64,000 nt of DNA from Kribbella pittospori (GCF_004331465.1 NZ_SJKB01000015.1:62001-126000); one strand, 5' to 3'; numbered from the stretch's first letter, positions 9,269 through 17,953 are shown. Notes: generated from the sequence alone by a model not told the origin. A program made the numbers and translations.

Positions 9269-10732
9269 TCAAACGGTGGCCGGGTCGGGCTCTTCGGGCG
9301 CCGCCGTCGTCGTTGATGCGGTAGCGGCGACGGCCAGGTCCAGTTCGCGCTGACGAACGAGCGCGAAGGTGATCGGCACGGCGGCCAGGCCGATCAGGCC
9401 CAAGACGATGAACGCCCAGTGGAAGCCGCCGGTCAGTGCGGCCGGGGCCGCGCGGCCGTGGTGCAACAGCGTCCCGGTGCGGTCTGCGGCGACGGTCGAT
9501 GCGACGGCCACACCGATCGCTCCGCCCAGCTGCTGGGTCGTGTTCAGCAATCCGGAGGCAAGTCCGGCCTCATGCTCAGCGACGCCGGCGAGGGCAGCGA
9601 TCGACACCGGGATGAACGCGAAGGCGGTGCCGATTCCGGTAATGAAGAACGGCCCGGCAAGGTCGGCCCAGTAGCTGCCGTGCACCGGTACCTGCATGGT
9701 CCAGAGCACGCCAGCGCCGATGAGGGTCATACCGAAGGCCATGACCAGCTTGGCCGAACCCCGCGTCACGAGCGCCTGCGATAGGCCGGCGAACGCGACG
9801 GAGGTGAGCGACGCGGTGAGCCACGTGATGCCGGTGCGCAGCGCCGAGTAGCCGAGCACCTGCTGCATGTACAGGGTCCCGATGAAGATATAGGCGAAGA
9901 AGCTCGCACCCAGCAGGAAGCTGACCGCGTTGGCCCCGGCGAGCGTCTTGAGCCGGAAGATGCGCAGCGGCACCAGCGGGGCTTGCACGCGCGACTCGAT
10001 GACCAGGAACGCGACCAGCAGCGCCGCCGAGGCGGCCAGCAGCGCGACGGTCCTGGTCGAGTCCCAACCGACCTGTGGCGCATTGGAGATCGCATACACC
10101 AGTAGCACCAGGCCACCGGTCACCGAGCCCGCGCCGAACGGGTCGTACCGTCGCCGCGCCGTCTCGAGGCGGCTCTCCGGCACGACGCGCGGCACCAGGA
10201 TCAGGACCACAACACCGATCGGCACGTTGAGAGAGAAGATGTACTCCCAGCCGGCGAACCGGATGAGCAGGCCGCCGGCGATCGACCCGAAGGTCGCCCC
10301 GCCGGCGCCGAGCGCACCCCAAATACCCAGCGCCTTGTTGCGCCCCGCGCCTTCGCCGAACATATTCATCACGAGCGACAGCGCCGCGGGCAGAACAATC
10401 GCCGCGCCCATTCCTTGCACAGCGCGCATCGCGATCAGGAACGAGTCCGTTGTCGCGAGCGCGGCCGCCAGCGAAGCAGCGGTGAAGGTGCCCAGCCCGA
10501 CCATGAAGACGCGGCGCCGGCCGAGAAGATCGGCGGCTCGGCCGCCGAGCAGCAGCAGCCCGCCGAAGGCGATGCCGTAGGCGGTGACGACCCATTGCAG
10601 GTTCGATTCGGAGAAGTGCAGCGAACGACCGATGGTCGGCAGGGCGACGTTGACGATGGTGAGGTCGACGATCGTCATGAAGAACGAGACGGCGAGCAGG
10701 GTGAACGCCCGCCAACGGTTGATCTGGTTCAT
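9269..10732 (-). CDS. DHA2-family MFS drug/metabolite exporter (EmrB/QacA type)
   Basis: 487 residues with about 14 hydrophobic segments, as in the DHA2 (14-TMS) proton-driven exporters. Visible signature parts: MTIVDLTIVNVALPTIGRSL in segment 1 (motif D1), GGRAADLLGRRRVF (motif A) after segment 2, and RAVQGMGAAIVLPAALSLV with the motif B region and motif C-like GPFFITGIG. ATG start has GGAGA ten bases upstream. It is followed 25 bp upstream on the same strand by an SDR gene, suggesting a two-gene transcription unit. Substrate unknown. Confidence 0.9.
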   Translation of the reverse strand: MNQINRWRAFTLLAVSFFMTIVDLTIVNVALPTIGRSLHFSESNLQWVVTAYGIAFGGLLLLGGRAADLLGRRRVFMVGLGTFTAASLAAALATTDSFLIAMRAVQGMGAAIVLPAALSLVMNMFGEGAGRNKALGIWGALGAGGATFGSIAGGLLIRFAGWEYIFSLNVPIGVVVLILVPRVVPESRLETARRRYDPFGAGSVTGGLVLLVYAISNAPQVGWDSTRTVALLAASAALLVAFLVIESRVQAPLVPLRIFRLKTLAGANAVSFLLGASFFAYIFIGTLYMQQVLGYSALRTGITWLTASLTSVAFAGLSQALVTRGSAKLVMAFGMTLIGAGVLWTMQVPVHGSYWADLAGPFFITGIGTAFAFIPVSIAALAGVAEHEAGLASGLLNTTQQLGGAIGVAVASTVAADRTGTLLHHGRAAPAALTGGFHWAFIVLGLIGLAAVPITFALVRQRELDLAVAATASTTTAAPEEPDPATV

Positions 10733-10757
10733 GGCTGTCTCCGTGAGAATGGGATCG

Positions 10758-11510
10758 TCACGATGCGGTGGCGAGTCCGGCGGTGGTGAGCAGGTAGGCG
10801 GTGTCGCCGAGGTTCGGGTCGGTGGCCAGCTCGACGATTGCTTTGCCTACCTGCTCCGGGGTGAGGGCCGGGCCGAATCGTTCGAGTGCGGTGGCCAGGT
10901 CGAGTCCTTGCCGGGCGGCGTAGGCGGCGACACCGGCTGCGCCGAGGTCGGTCGCGGGCGTCAGTTGCGGGCGTACTGCGGTGAACTTGATCCCCAGCTC
11001 GGCCCGCTCAGACTCCGTGGCGGCGTAGGAGGCGATGAATCGGATGGAGGCCTTCGCCCCTGCATACCCGCCGCTGAGCGGGGAGCCGGCGACGGCGGCA
11101 CCGCTTGAGAACGCGATGACCGTGTTGCCCGGGACGAGCGGGCGGAGCAGCGCTTCGCGGGTCCAGTTGAAGACCTGCTGGACGTCGACGTGCCAGTTAC
11201 AGCTGAACGTCTCCCAGGTGTGCTGGTGGATCGGCCGGGTGAGCGGCCTCGCGCCGGCGTTGAGCGCGATGGTCCGCGGCTGGTAGGCGTCGATCAACTG
11301 GCCGGCGACGACCGGGTCCGCCGCGTCGGCAACGACAGGGGTGAAGCTCTCGCCGAGTTCGGCGCGCACCTCGTCAAGCTGGGTGCGGTCGCGGGCGACG
11401 CCGATGACCTGCGCGCCGGCGAGGGACAGGGCACCGGCGACGCCTCGACCGAGACCTCTGCTGGCTCCGGTGACGATGGCCGTGGAACCTGATAGGTCTT
11501 GAGTGAGCAT
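10758..11510 (-). CDS. Short-chain dehydrogenase/reductase
   Basis: 250 residues. The NAD(P)-binding TGASRGLGRG motif lies near residues 11-20, NAG at 'ALNAGARPLT', and the catalytic Ser...YxxxK as FSSGAAVAGSPLSGGYAGAK. The chosen ATG at 11510 has AGGAG six bases upstream; an upstream in-frame extension to 11591 has no ribosome site and is rejected. The next gene on the strand is the MFS exporter, so a substrate-modification plus export unit is possible (inference). Confidence 0.88.
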   Translation of the reverse strand: MLTQDLSGSTAIVTGASRGLGRGVAGALSLAGAQVIGVARDRTQLDEVRAELGESFTPVVADAADPVVAGQLIDAYQPRTIALNAGARPLTRPIHQHTWETFSCNWHVDVQQVFNWTREALLRPLVPGNTVIAFSSGAAVAGSPLSGGYAGAKASIRFIASYAATESERAELGIKFTAVRPQLTPATDLGAAGVAAYAARQGLDLATALERFGPALTPEQVGKAIVELATDPNLGDTAYLLTTAGLATAS

Positions 11511-11682
11511 ATGGTCTCCTAAGTCTTGGTTGGGTGGCAGCGGACTTTCTTGCACTTCGCCGGGACAGTCGGTCCAGGTCGGGCGGGTCACGTGGGTGTC
11601 GATGCCAAGTCCGCGAGTTCGACACCGGGTGAAGCCAGCCCGCTTTACCGGCGGCGATGGACCGGAGCCGCAGGACCGGAAC

Positions 11683-12057
11683 TCATGGGGAGTGGCCGTG
11701 CCGGTCTGCCGGCGCGGCGAATACGATCACGGGCCGCCTGGCTTCGGCGGGCCGCGCGTCCGCGCTGTAGCGGGGCTGAGCGGACCGAGCGCGGCGTTGT
11801 GGGGTGAAGCGCACGTACCAGCGCAGCAACAGACCCATGGTCAGCAGGTAGAAGGACTGCATCGCCCAGATCGGGCCGGGCGGCAGGTTGAACACGTACA
11901 GGCAGTACAGCAGGTTGCCCACGTTGTTCATCACCAAGTAAGCAAGGCTGTACGAGGACAGGTCACGGGTCCGGCGGGCCTTGACCAGCATCGGCAGGTT
12001 GCTCGCCGCGAAGATCACCGAGGAGACCGTGCCGGCCACCAACGCCAGACTCATCAT
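11683..12057 (-). CDS. PQ-loop/SemiSWEET-like small membrane protein
   Basis: 124 residues with three predicted membrane helices in the first 85 residues. 'ASNLPMLVKARRTRDLSSYSLAYL' resembles the PQ-loop repeat, where a Pro is followed by a charged loop. The Arg/Ala/Pro-rich tail after residue 85 is probably disordered. The ATG at 12057 is preceded by AAGGAGG at ideal spacing, which decides the start over the longer frame beginning at 12123. It is divergent from the YCII-sigma operon across 97 bp. Relatives transport small sugars or are of unknown function; the assignment is by fold pattern only. Confidence 0.7.
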   Translation of the reverse strand: MMSLALVAGTVSSVIFAASNLPMLVKARRTRDLSSYSLAYLVMNNVGNLLYCLYVFNLPPGPIWAMQSFYLLTMGLLLRWYVRFTPQRRARSAQPRYSADARPAEARRPVIVFAAPADRHGHSP

Positions 12058-12154
12058 CACGCACCTCCTTCCGCTGAGCTGTTCGTCAGACGGGTGTCGA
12101 GGCTGGCGGTGCGGTCTCGACACAGGTGCAAGAATGCGATCCTCGGAGGTAGCG

Positions 12155-12532
12155 ATGCAGTACGTGATCCTGATCTACAGCAACCCGGCGTCCAGGCAGA
12201 CCTTCGACGCCTTGCCCCCTGCTCGACGCAAGGCGGGCCTGCACGCGTTCCGGGCCCTCAACGAGCAGCTGACCAGGTCCGGGGAGATGCTCGCCACCGC
12301 ACTCCTGGCCGACCCGTCGCTGACCAAGCAGGTGCACGTCAGCCACGGCCAAACCGTGACCGGCGACGGCCCGTTCGCCGAGGCCAAAGAGCATCTGGCC
12401 GGCTTCTACCTCATCGACTGCGACGACATCGATACCGCGATCGCGTACGCCGCCCAAGTGCACGAGGCCGCAGCCGGGGTCGACCTGATCGAGGTGCGGC
12501 CCGTGATGACCTTCAACGCGGACGAGATGTGA
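12155..12532 (+). CDS. YCII-family (DGPF) protein, sigma-factor partner
   Basis: 125 residues, start MQYVILIYSNPASRQ, with the family motif GDGPFAEAKEHLAGFYLID near residues 70-88 that names the DGPF domain. ATG at 12155 follows GGAGGT at good spacing. Its stop overlaps the GTG of the downstream sigma factor by three bases. DGPF proteins are the standard genomic partner of ECF42-type sigma factors, where they are thought to link the signal to sigma activity in place of a membrane anti-sigma factor. Complete, unlike the broken copy at 8950-9233. Confidence 0.9.
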   Translation: MQYVILIYSNPASRQTFDALPPARRKAGLHAFRALNEQLTRSGEMLATALLADPSLTKQVHVSHGQTVTGDGPFAEAKEHLAGFYLIDCDDIDTAIAYAAQVHEAAAGVDLIEVRPVMTFNADEM

Positions 12533-13749
12533 TCATCGGGCGCGAACTCGAGCAGACCCTGCGCGAACAGACCCCGCGGGTCCTCGCCGTGCTCGTGCGC
12601 CGCTACGACGACTTCGCCGGGTGCGAGGACGCGGTCCAGCAGGCGCTGCTCGCCGCCGCCGAGCAGTGGCCTGCCGCCGGGGTGCCGGCCAACCCGACCG
12701 GCTGGCTGGTCAGGGTGGCCGCGCGCCGCTGGGTCGAGCAGTGGCGCAGCGACGCCGCTCGCCGCCGCCGGGAAGAACTGGCCGCGAGCCGACAGCCACC
12801 CGGCCCCAACCCAGTCCCGGACACCGAGGACACACTCACCCTGCTGATGTTGTGCTGCCACCCGACCCTCACCCCGGCTTCCCAAATCGCGCTCACCCTG
12901 CGGGCCGTCGGCGGCCTGAGCACCGGGGAGATCGCCCGAGCCTTCCTGGTGCCCGAGGCCACCATGGCGCAGCGGATCAGCCGCGCCAAACAGGCCATCA
13001 AAGCCAGCGGAGCCCAGTTCAGCACTCCACCGCCGGAGGAGCTGCCCGACCGGCTAGCCGCGGTGCTGCACGTGCTGTACCTGACCTTCAACGAGGGTTA
13101 CACCGCGACCTCCGGCAAAGCGCTCACCCGGGTGGACCTCACCGCCGAGGCGATCCGACTGACCCGCCAGCTGCACGACGCCCTTCCCGACCACGGCGAG
13201 GTCACTGGCCTACTCGCCCTGCAACTGCTCACCGACGCGCGCCGACCTGCCCGTGCCCGGCCTGACGGCGCCCTGATCCCGATCGCCGAGCAAGACCGCG
13301 CCCGCTGGGACACCCAGGCCATCACCGAAGGCACCGCCCTGATCCGCGGCGTGCTCGCGTCCGCGCCCGTCGGTCCCTACCAGCTGCAAGCCGCGATCGC
13401 CGCCCTCCACGACGAAGCGGCCAGCTATCACGACACAGACTGGCCCCAGATCCTCACCCTGTACCAGCTGCTCGAGAGCCTTGCCCCCGGGCCGATGATC
13501 ACCCTCAACAGGATCATCGCCCACGCCATGGTCAACGGCCCTGCCGCCGGGCTGCAGGAGCTCGCCGCCGCGGAAGCCGACCCCGCCCTGGCCGATCACC
13601 ACCGGACACACGCCGCCCGCGCCCACCTGCTCGACGAGACAGGCGACACAGACACCGCCCGCGCCGAGTACCAGCTAGCCGCACAACGCACCCTCAGCAT
13701 CCCCGAACAGCTCTACCTGCAAGCGCGCGCCGCAGCACTGCCTCACTGA
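12529..13749 (+). CDS. ECF RNA polymerase sigma factor with C-terminal TPR-like extension (ECF42 type)
   Basis: 406 residues. Sigma region 2 is visible in the first 70 residues (RVLAVLVRRYDDFAGCEDAVQQAL) and region 4 near residues 115-160 (LTLRAVGGLSTGEIARAFLVPEATMAQRISRAKQAIK). A 230-residue helical extension follows, with the conserved LYLTFNEGYTATSG at its start, typical of the DUF6596/ECF42 group; the extension is needed for activity in studied members. GTG start at 12529 overlaps the YCII stop, which indicates coupling. No anti-sigma gene is present. Ends 113 bp before the DNA ligase fragment. Confidence 0.88.
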   Translation: MIIGRELEQTLREQTPRVLAVLVRRYDDFAGCEDAVQQALLAAAEQWPAAGVPANPTGWLVRVAARRWVEQWRSDAARRRREELAASRQPPGPNPVPDTEDTLTLLMLCCHPTLTPASQIALTLRAVGGLSTGEIARAFLVPEATMAQRISRAKQAIKASGAQFSTPPPEELPDRLAAVLHVLYLTFNEGYTATSGKALTRVDLTAEAIRLTRQLHDALPDHGEVTGLLALQLLTDARRPARARPDGALIPIAEQDRARWDTQAITEGTALIRGVLASAPVGPYQLQAAIAALHDEAASYHDTDWPQILTLYQLLESLAPGPMITLNRIIAHAMVNGPAAGLQELAAAEADPALADHHRTHAARAHLLDETGDTDTARAEYQLAAQRTLSIPEQLYLQARAAALPH

Positions 13750-13861
13750 CCGTGCCCACCTGCGGCAACATCGCCAACGTGATCTTGGCATTGGGCCCTG
13801 CGCCACCGGTACCTCGCGGATCAGAGCTCATTCGCCGCCGGAGACGTCTTCGGGTAGAAGG

Positions 13862-14051
13862 TCAGTCCGGGGCAATTGTCGCGCCCTTGACCGGCAGACC
13901 CTCGGTACCCCTGGGCTTGACGAGTTCATTGAAGGAACCCATCCCACTTCAATTCGTAGCGGGATCCGCCAGGTGTACCGTGCTGGCCGGGCAGCCGCTC
14001 GACGGCCCGGGCCAGCTCCAGTCCGACCGGCCCGTGCAGGTCGGGTGCCAG
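13862..14051 (-). pseudogene. ATP-dependent DNA ligase, N-terminal fragment with internal deletion
   Basis: On the minus strand from 14051 the frame reads 'LAPDLHGPVGLELARAVERLPG' and then 'PGGSRYELKWDGF', which contains ligase motif I (KWDG; Lys is the residue adenylated in the family) in its usual N-terminal place. It stops four codons later at 13928-13926. In another frame there follows 'PRGTEGLPVKGATIAPD', similar to the motif IV neighbourhood (EGLVVKG), then a stop, as if the middle of the gene was deleted. No ATG is visible. Family call rests on motif I and its flanks. Another piece of the same gene family lies at 16454-16563. Confidence 0.5.
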
Positions 14052-14144
14052 CTTGCACCTCCCAGTGTTGCCCTAGGCAAGCGCTTCGCGCCACCCCGCA
14101 CTGTCTCAACCCGCGGGTTGAGTCCGGACCGCTTTCGGGCGAGG

Positions 14145-14190
14145 TGGAGCCACCTGTCGGAATCGAACCGACGACCCTCTCATTACGAGG
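14145..14190 (-). other. 3' half of tRNA-Thr(CGT), probable attachment-site scar
   Basis: Minus-strand sequence gives the anticodon loop CTCGTAA (anticodon CGT), a variable loop, a canonical T-arm GTCGG-TTCGATT-CCGAC, acceptor strand AGGTGGC, discriminator T and CCA (14147-14145). Upstream there is no matching 5' anticodon-stem strand (TCTCA expected) and no GCCACCT acceptor strand within 100 bp. Homology therefore begins at the anticodon loop, exactly the segment that tyrosine-recombinase elements duplicate when integrating into tRNA genes. Confidence 0.75.
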
Positions 14191-14404
14191 AGGAACGACA
14201 GCGCCGCATCTGGCCTCTACCAGCAACTTCCCATCGCTTTCTTCGCACCACGGCCAGATGTCCCGCATGAGTTGACACCAGCTCGCACCACGGCCCACAC
14301 CACGCCTGAGGCGCACCGTAGGCGACTGTGGACAACTCGCCGCGTTGCTGGGCATGACAAGGCGAATCAGGTCCAAGGTGTCACGCCATGCGCCTAAGCA
14401 CGAC

Positions 14405-15274
14405 TCAGCCGTCGAGCACCTCGCGCAGCCGGGCCGCGAACGAGTCCGGGTCGCCGGTCTGGCCATACTCCCCGCCCAGGAAGCCGCCATGGTCGCTCGG
14501 GAACCTCGTCGCTTCAATCCCAAGGGCATCGGCAACGCACATCGCGCCGCGTTGAGTGATCAGACCGTCCGACTCAACGCCGTACGCCAGCACTACCCGC
14601 GTCGGGGCAGCTTTGATCGCGGCATAGTCGGGCTCATATCCCGTGGTGTTGACGATGTGGCCGCGACCGAGCATCGGGTCCGCCCGTGAACCGTCGTCCT
14701 CCGTCGGCAACCCGAACTGGGCCGGGTCAGGAGCCGGCCGATCGGTCCAATCGGCGGGAACCTCGCCGCTCAACATGATCAGGTCCAGGAACTTGGCCAT
14801 CCCCGGACCCAGGCCATCGCGCTCGTAGGTGTCGCGGACATCGTGGATGGCTGCAAGCGCTGTCTCGCGGTCGGGTAATGCCGACACGAGCGGCGGCTCG
14901 TGGGCTACGAGGGTGCGAACCACGTCAGGATGCGCCGCGACGAACGCAAGCATGTTCACCGCGCCGCCGCTGCTTGCCAGCACATCTACAGGGCCGGGAC
15001 CCACAGCGACCTGGATAACCCGGTGGATGTCGTCGGCGTGCGTCTCCGGGGTCGGATCCGTATCGGTGGTGAGTTTGCTGCGCTCGCTCTGCCGCGGGTC
15101 GTAGGTGACCACGGTGCGGTCGGTGAAGTGCCCGGCCAGCGTAGTGAAGCCGGCGGCGGCCATCGGCGAAGCAACCATCACCAGTGGAGTCTTGTCCGCA
15201 TCGCTGCCGGGGCGGACGTCATAGGTCAGTACGGCGCCCGGTGCGTCAATCGTGTGGGTCGTGGCTTCGGTCAC
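14405..15274 (-). CDS. Alpha/beta-fold hydrolase
   Basis: 289 residues. Oxyanion-side 'VMVASPMAAAGFTTLA', the nucleophile elbow variant LASSGGAVNML (central Ser, with Ala in place of the first Gly), and a late 'SDHGGFLGG' supplying the His. The GTG at 15274 has GGAG seven bases upstream, which decides the start over an upstream extension to 15325. The family is broad (esterases, haloperoxidases, proline-iminopeptidase-like enzymes); the substrate cannot be inferred. Stands alone within the decayed region and looks intact, so it may be newer or under selection. Confidence 0.85.
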   Translation of the reverse strand: MTEATTHTIDAPGAVLTYDVRPGSDADKTPLVMVASPMAAAGFTTLAGHFTDRTVVTYDPRQSERSKLTTDTDPTPETHADDIHRVIQVAVGPGPVDVLASSGGAVNMLAFVAAHPDVVRTLVAHEPPLVSALPDRETALAAIHDVRDTYERDGLGPGMAKFLDLIMLSGEVPADWTDRPAPDPAQFGLPTEDDGSRADPMLGRGHIVNTTGYEPDYAAIKAAPTRVVLAYGVESDGLITQRGAMCVADALGIEATRFPSDHGGFLGGEYGQTGDPDSFAARLREVLDG

Positions 15275-15526
15275 CTTGGTCTCCTTCGTCCGCGTCGGCT
15301 CTATGCTGCCCCCGTACCCGTGCAAAGGCGAGGCGCGCAGTCATCGGAGGATCCGGGTAGTTGGAGCGGCATGCATCAGCGCTCCCGTGCGCGGTCTATC
15401 GCGGTAGTAGGGCTCTGGCCTTGCGTCAGCGCGTGTCGCAGTCCCGAAACTGTAACTCGCGGCCATCGCGACGACCCATACCTCTCGCACGCTCGGTCGA
15501 CGCTGTTTCAGGTAGTAAGGAAGAGC

Positions 15527-15937
15527 TCACGATGAGGGCTGCGGAGCTCGTAGCGGTCGATCAGTTCCTCGGCCGATAGCTGCGGCTCGCGGGCGCTGCA
15601 CCAGCCAGGCTACGGAGTCATGGCTGATCCAGCCCAGGTCCATCAGCACCCGCCACCGGTGCTGGATCGAGCGCCGATGCGAGCTATGCAGTCGAAGCGG
15701 CGCCAAGGCAGCATCCATCGTCAACAGGTCATCAGCGGTCACCTGGCCGATCGTCTTGCCGGTGTGGACCAAGATCTTGCCGAGCGTGTGCCGGACTCGC
15801 TTGCTGAGCGTGGTGCTGTCGAGCAGCTGATCGATCCGCGCGCCGATGGTCGCCGCGTTGCCGGCTCGCGATATTCGCCGATCGTGTGGAACAGGCCGAC
15901 TTGGCGGCCCTGCCGCCAGGAGTAGGGACGGGCGCAT
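15527..15937 (-). CDS. Hypothetical protein, possibly a recombinase core-binding-domain fragment
   Basis: 136 codons without a convincing ribosome site. The middle section 'RIDQLLDSTTLSKRVRHTLGKILVHTGKTIGQVTADDLLTMDAAL...HRRSIQHRWRVLMDLGWI' is helical and resembles the SAM-like N-terminal domain of tyrosine recombinases, but no catalytic R...HxxR...Y residues follow. Both ends look like non-coding sequence. It may be the remains of the integrase that left the tRNA-Thr scar at 14145, or unrelated. Low confidence in function, moderate in being a gene remnant. Confidence 0.35.
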   Translation of the reverse strand: MRPSLLLAAGPPSRPVPHDRRISRAGNAATIGARIDQLLDSTTLSKRVRHTLGKILVHTGKTIGQVTADDLLTMDAALAPLRLHSSHRRSIQHRWRVLMDLGWISHDSVAWLVQRPRAAAIGRGTDRPLRAPQPSS

Positions 15938-16005
15938 GATGTCGAGGATGATCTCGACGGGTCAAGCCGCCGTCAACGAGTCGCGCTGCGGCTTGGCGGA
16001 GGCCG

Positions 16006-16254
16006 GTGCACGATGGTTTGCCAGTCCTCGTTCCCAGCTCGTCGGCGCCCTTTCGCCGAGGTTGCGGCATCGAGCAGCAACCACCGGTCGCACCGCGGTG
16101 GCGGCTCGAGCCGGACGGCGTGGGCTGCCTGGTCACCCACGTGTACGACTGGCGGGAGTTCACCCATCTCGACATGATCGACGAGTTACCGGTGGTCGGC
16201 GCCGATGGTCTGCAGGAATCGCTCGATCGTCTGGCTGCCGCCATCTGCGGTTGA
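16006..16254 (+). pseudogene. SRPBCC-domain protein, C-terminal fragment
   Basis: The last 50 codons (from about 16099) read WRLEPDGVGCLVTHVYDWREF and end in 'ADGLQESLDRLAAAICG', matching the C-terminal strand and helix of SRPBCC/polyketide-cyclase-like proteins ('W.LEPDG.GT.VTHTYDW...L..SLDRLA'). The preceding 30 codons do not match and the N-terminal two thirds of the domain are absent, so the gene is truncated. Confidence 0.55.
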
Positions 16255-16453
16255 GCCAACCGTCAACGGCGACAGAAGCCGGGCCGGGATGCGGCCGGGG
16301 GGTCCTCTCAGTTCCCGCTATGCGCCTGGCTTCTCTCGCCCGGGACGAGTCAACGCGATCGGCCAGGGATGCGGGAGGGCCTGACATCCCCAGCATCCGG
16401 GACCAGCGCGCCCGTCAGCGGAGCGACAGTGGCAGGCATCGATGCCGGAGGGC

Positions 16454-16563
16454 AGCTACGGCGTAGGTGATGGGCGACGATGTCGGGGAACCGGTCGCTG
16501 ATGTCGTTGCGGTTGCGGGTCGACAGCCGCGCCTGATCACCGCGGCGGACGATCGCGACACGA
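16454..16563 (-). pseudogene. Second ATP-dependent DNA ligase fragment; rest of 16255-16700 without genes
   Basis: Reading minus from about 16563: RVAIVRRGDQARLSTRNR then 'NDISDRFPDIVAHHL'. This is the segment that in ATP-dependent ligases directly follows motif I (KWDG-FR-x-hydrophobic...SR-N-x-DLT-x-FP-D). The fragment at 13862-14051 ends just after KWDGF, so the two join in sequence logic, but on the strand this piece lies upstream, not downstream. After HHL the similarity stops. The surrounding 16255-16453 and 16564-16700 hold no other recognisable gene. Confidence 0.45.
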
Positions 16564-16700
16564 CTACTTGACTGACTCTTCTGGGTGCCAGTTAGTGCTA
16601 CGCGTGTGTCGGAACAGAGCGTGGCGTGGCAGTTGCGGTGGCGGGGCGCCGGCGGACGAACGCGCCAGCACGCCCCGCCACCGGGGTGTGCTGAGGCAAC

Positions 16701-17471
16701 CTACTTGCTGTCGATGTCGCCGTCGGTTTCGATGCGCTCCTTACGCACCTCACCGGAAACGGTCTCCTCGTCGGTGCGCTGTTCCTTGCCCAGTCGGACC
16801 CGCTCAACCGGCTCGGTATGTGTTCCGACCACCGGCTTCTCCTCGTGAAGGACGACCTCGTGTTCTTCCTCAGAAATCTCCGGTCCTGACGTGGCCGCAT
16901 CGATGTTGGCGTCGGTGATCGGTTCACGCTCTACCACCGCCCGCTCGCGCTGTACCGGCACCGTGGTCTGCACCTGCTCCGTCTCCACGTACTTGCGCAA
17001 CCGGACCCGGCCGGCCTCCTGCCGCTGGGTACCGACGTCGAGCCGCTCCTCCGACCGCGTCATCGCCTGGTCAGTGGTCGGACCCGAAGTATCACGGCCC
17101 ACAACATCGTCACCCGCGTTCCCGCTGTCATCGCGGTGCCGCTCGGCCCGCGCGGCATAGCCAAGGCCGTAGTACTCGAACAGCAGCTGTTCGTCCTCCT
17201 CCGACAGGTGCCCATCGTCGGGACTGACGTTCGGTGCGTCCTTGACCCGCTCCTTGGTGAACGGCACCGACAACCCCGCGTCGGTCAGCATCGCCTCGAC
17301 AAGCGGAACAAAGCTTTCACTCATCCCGAACAGCCCGGTGTTCACGGTAGCGAAGTCCGGCCTGCCTGTCTGGTCGTCGAGAAACACCTGGCCCACCCGG
17401 CCGATCTTGTCGCCGTCGCTGCCGTAGGCATCACGACCGATCAACCTCTGCACCTGATCCTGGTCAATCAT
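16701..17471 (-). CDS. PRC-barrel and DUF2382 (YsnF-like) stress protein
   Basis: 256 residues. PRC-barrel in residues 1-75 (LIGRDAYGSDGDKIGRVGQVFLDD...), a linker, then the DUF2382 repeat region 140-250 with the usual 'SEERLDVGTQRQEAGRVRLRKYVETE' and 'VPVQRERAVVEREPI' strands and an acidic C-terminus. ATG at 17471 follows GGGGAG. Proteins of this type are general-stress proteins of unknown biochemistry. It lies next to the broken hsp20/dnaJ genes, which fits a stress-gene island. Confidence 0.88.
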   Translation of the reverse strand: MIDQDQVQRLIGRDAYGSDGDKIGRVGQVFLDDQTGRPDFATVNTGLFGMSESFVPLVEAMLTDAGLSVPFTKERVKDAPNVSPDDGHLSEEDEQLLFEYYGLGYAARAERHRDDSGNAGDDVVGRDTSGPTTDQAMTRSEERLDVGTQRQEAGRVRLRKYVETEQVQTTVPVQRERAVVEREPITDANIDAATSGPEISEEEHEVVLHEEKPVVGTHTEPVERVRLGKEQRTDEETVSGEVRKERIETDGDIDSK

Positions 17472-17676
17472 GAGCTACTCCCCACATCTTCGGATTAGGT
17501 GCGGAAGGTACCCGCCAACTTCTCGTCTATCCCCATCGCATAAGTTCGTGGCCATCCACTCTGTGTGACGACCCAGGACCTCCAGCATGGGCGAAAGCGA
17601 GGCTTCGACGGCGCGGACACGATCACCAACCGTCCCAGCGCCTCGCATGCCAGGTGTCGATCAATCGCCGCTCCGG

Positions 17677-17953
17677 TCAGGCGCTGAGGAGGGGCGCCAC
17701 CAGGTCGGCGATGTCGTCCAACTCGCCGGTGGCGTGGGCTTCGCGGCGGTAGCGGTAGGAGTTGTGTTCGGCGGTGGTGCCGTCGGGGTTGGGTGATGAT
17801 CTGGTCGACTCTGTACCACTGCGCGACGGTGGCGCCTTGGCTGACTTGGCGCTGCTTGCCGCCGCCGGCGGCGAAAGGTTCGGAGCTGTTGCGCCAGCGG
17901 GTCTTCCGGACGCCGTTGTCGCAGTAGGTCTCGATGTCGTCAACGGGTGCCAT
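17677..17953 (-). pseudogene. Small conserved hypothetical gene with a one-base frameshift
   Basis: ATG at 17953 with AGGAGG upstream begins [20 protein letters not shown], continuing to 'VAQWYRVDQIIT'. The frame is then lost at the ACCCAACCCC run near 17784-17795; shifting by one base restores 'NPDGTTAEHNSYRYRREAHATGELDDIADLVAPLLSA' and a proper stop at 17677. The combined product of about 90 residues resembles small actinobacterial DUF2188-like proteins ('..DGTIAE.NSY'). Extra C in a homopolymer is the simplest explanation: real mutation or sequencing error. First of three adjacent frameshifted genes. Confidence 0.65.

Noticed and set aside
13828-14535. Minus-strand 235-codon frame containing RNERVVGSIPTGGST
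   Set aside because: The recognisable peptide is the translation of the tRNA-Thr 3' fragment; the rest crosses several unrelated remnants. A possible integrase tail just before the scar could not be supported.
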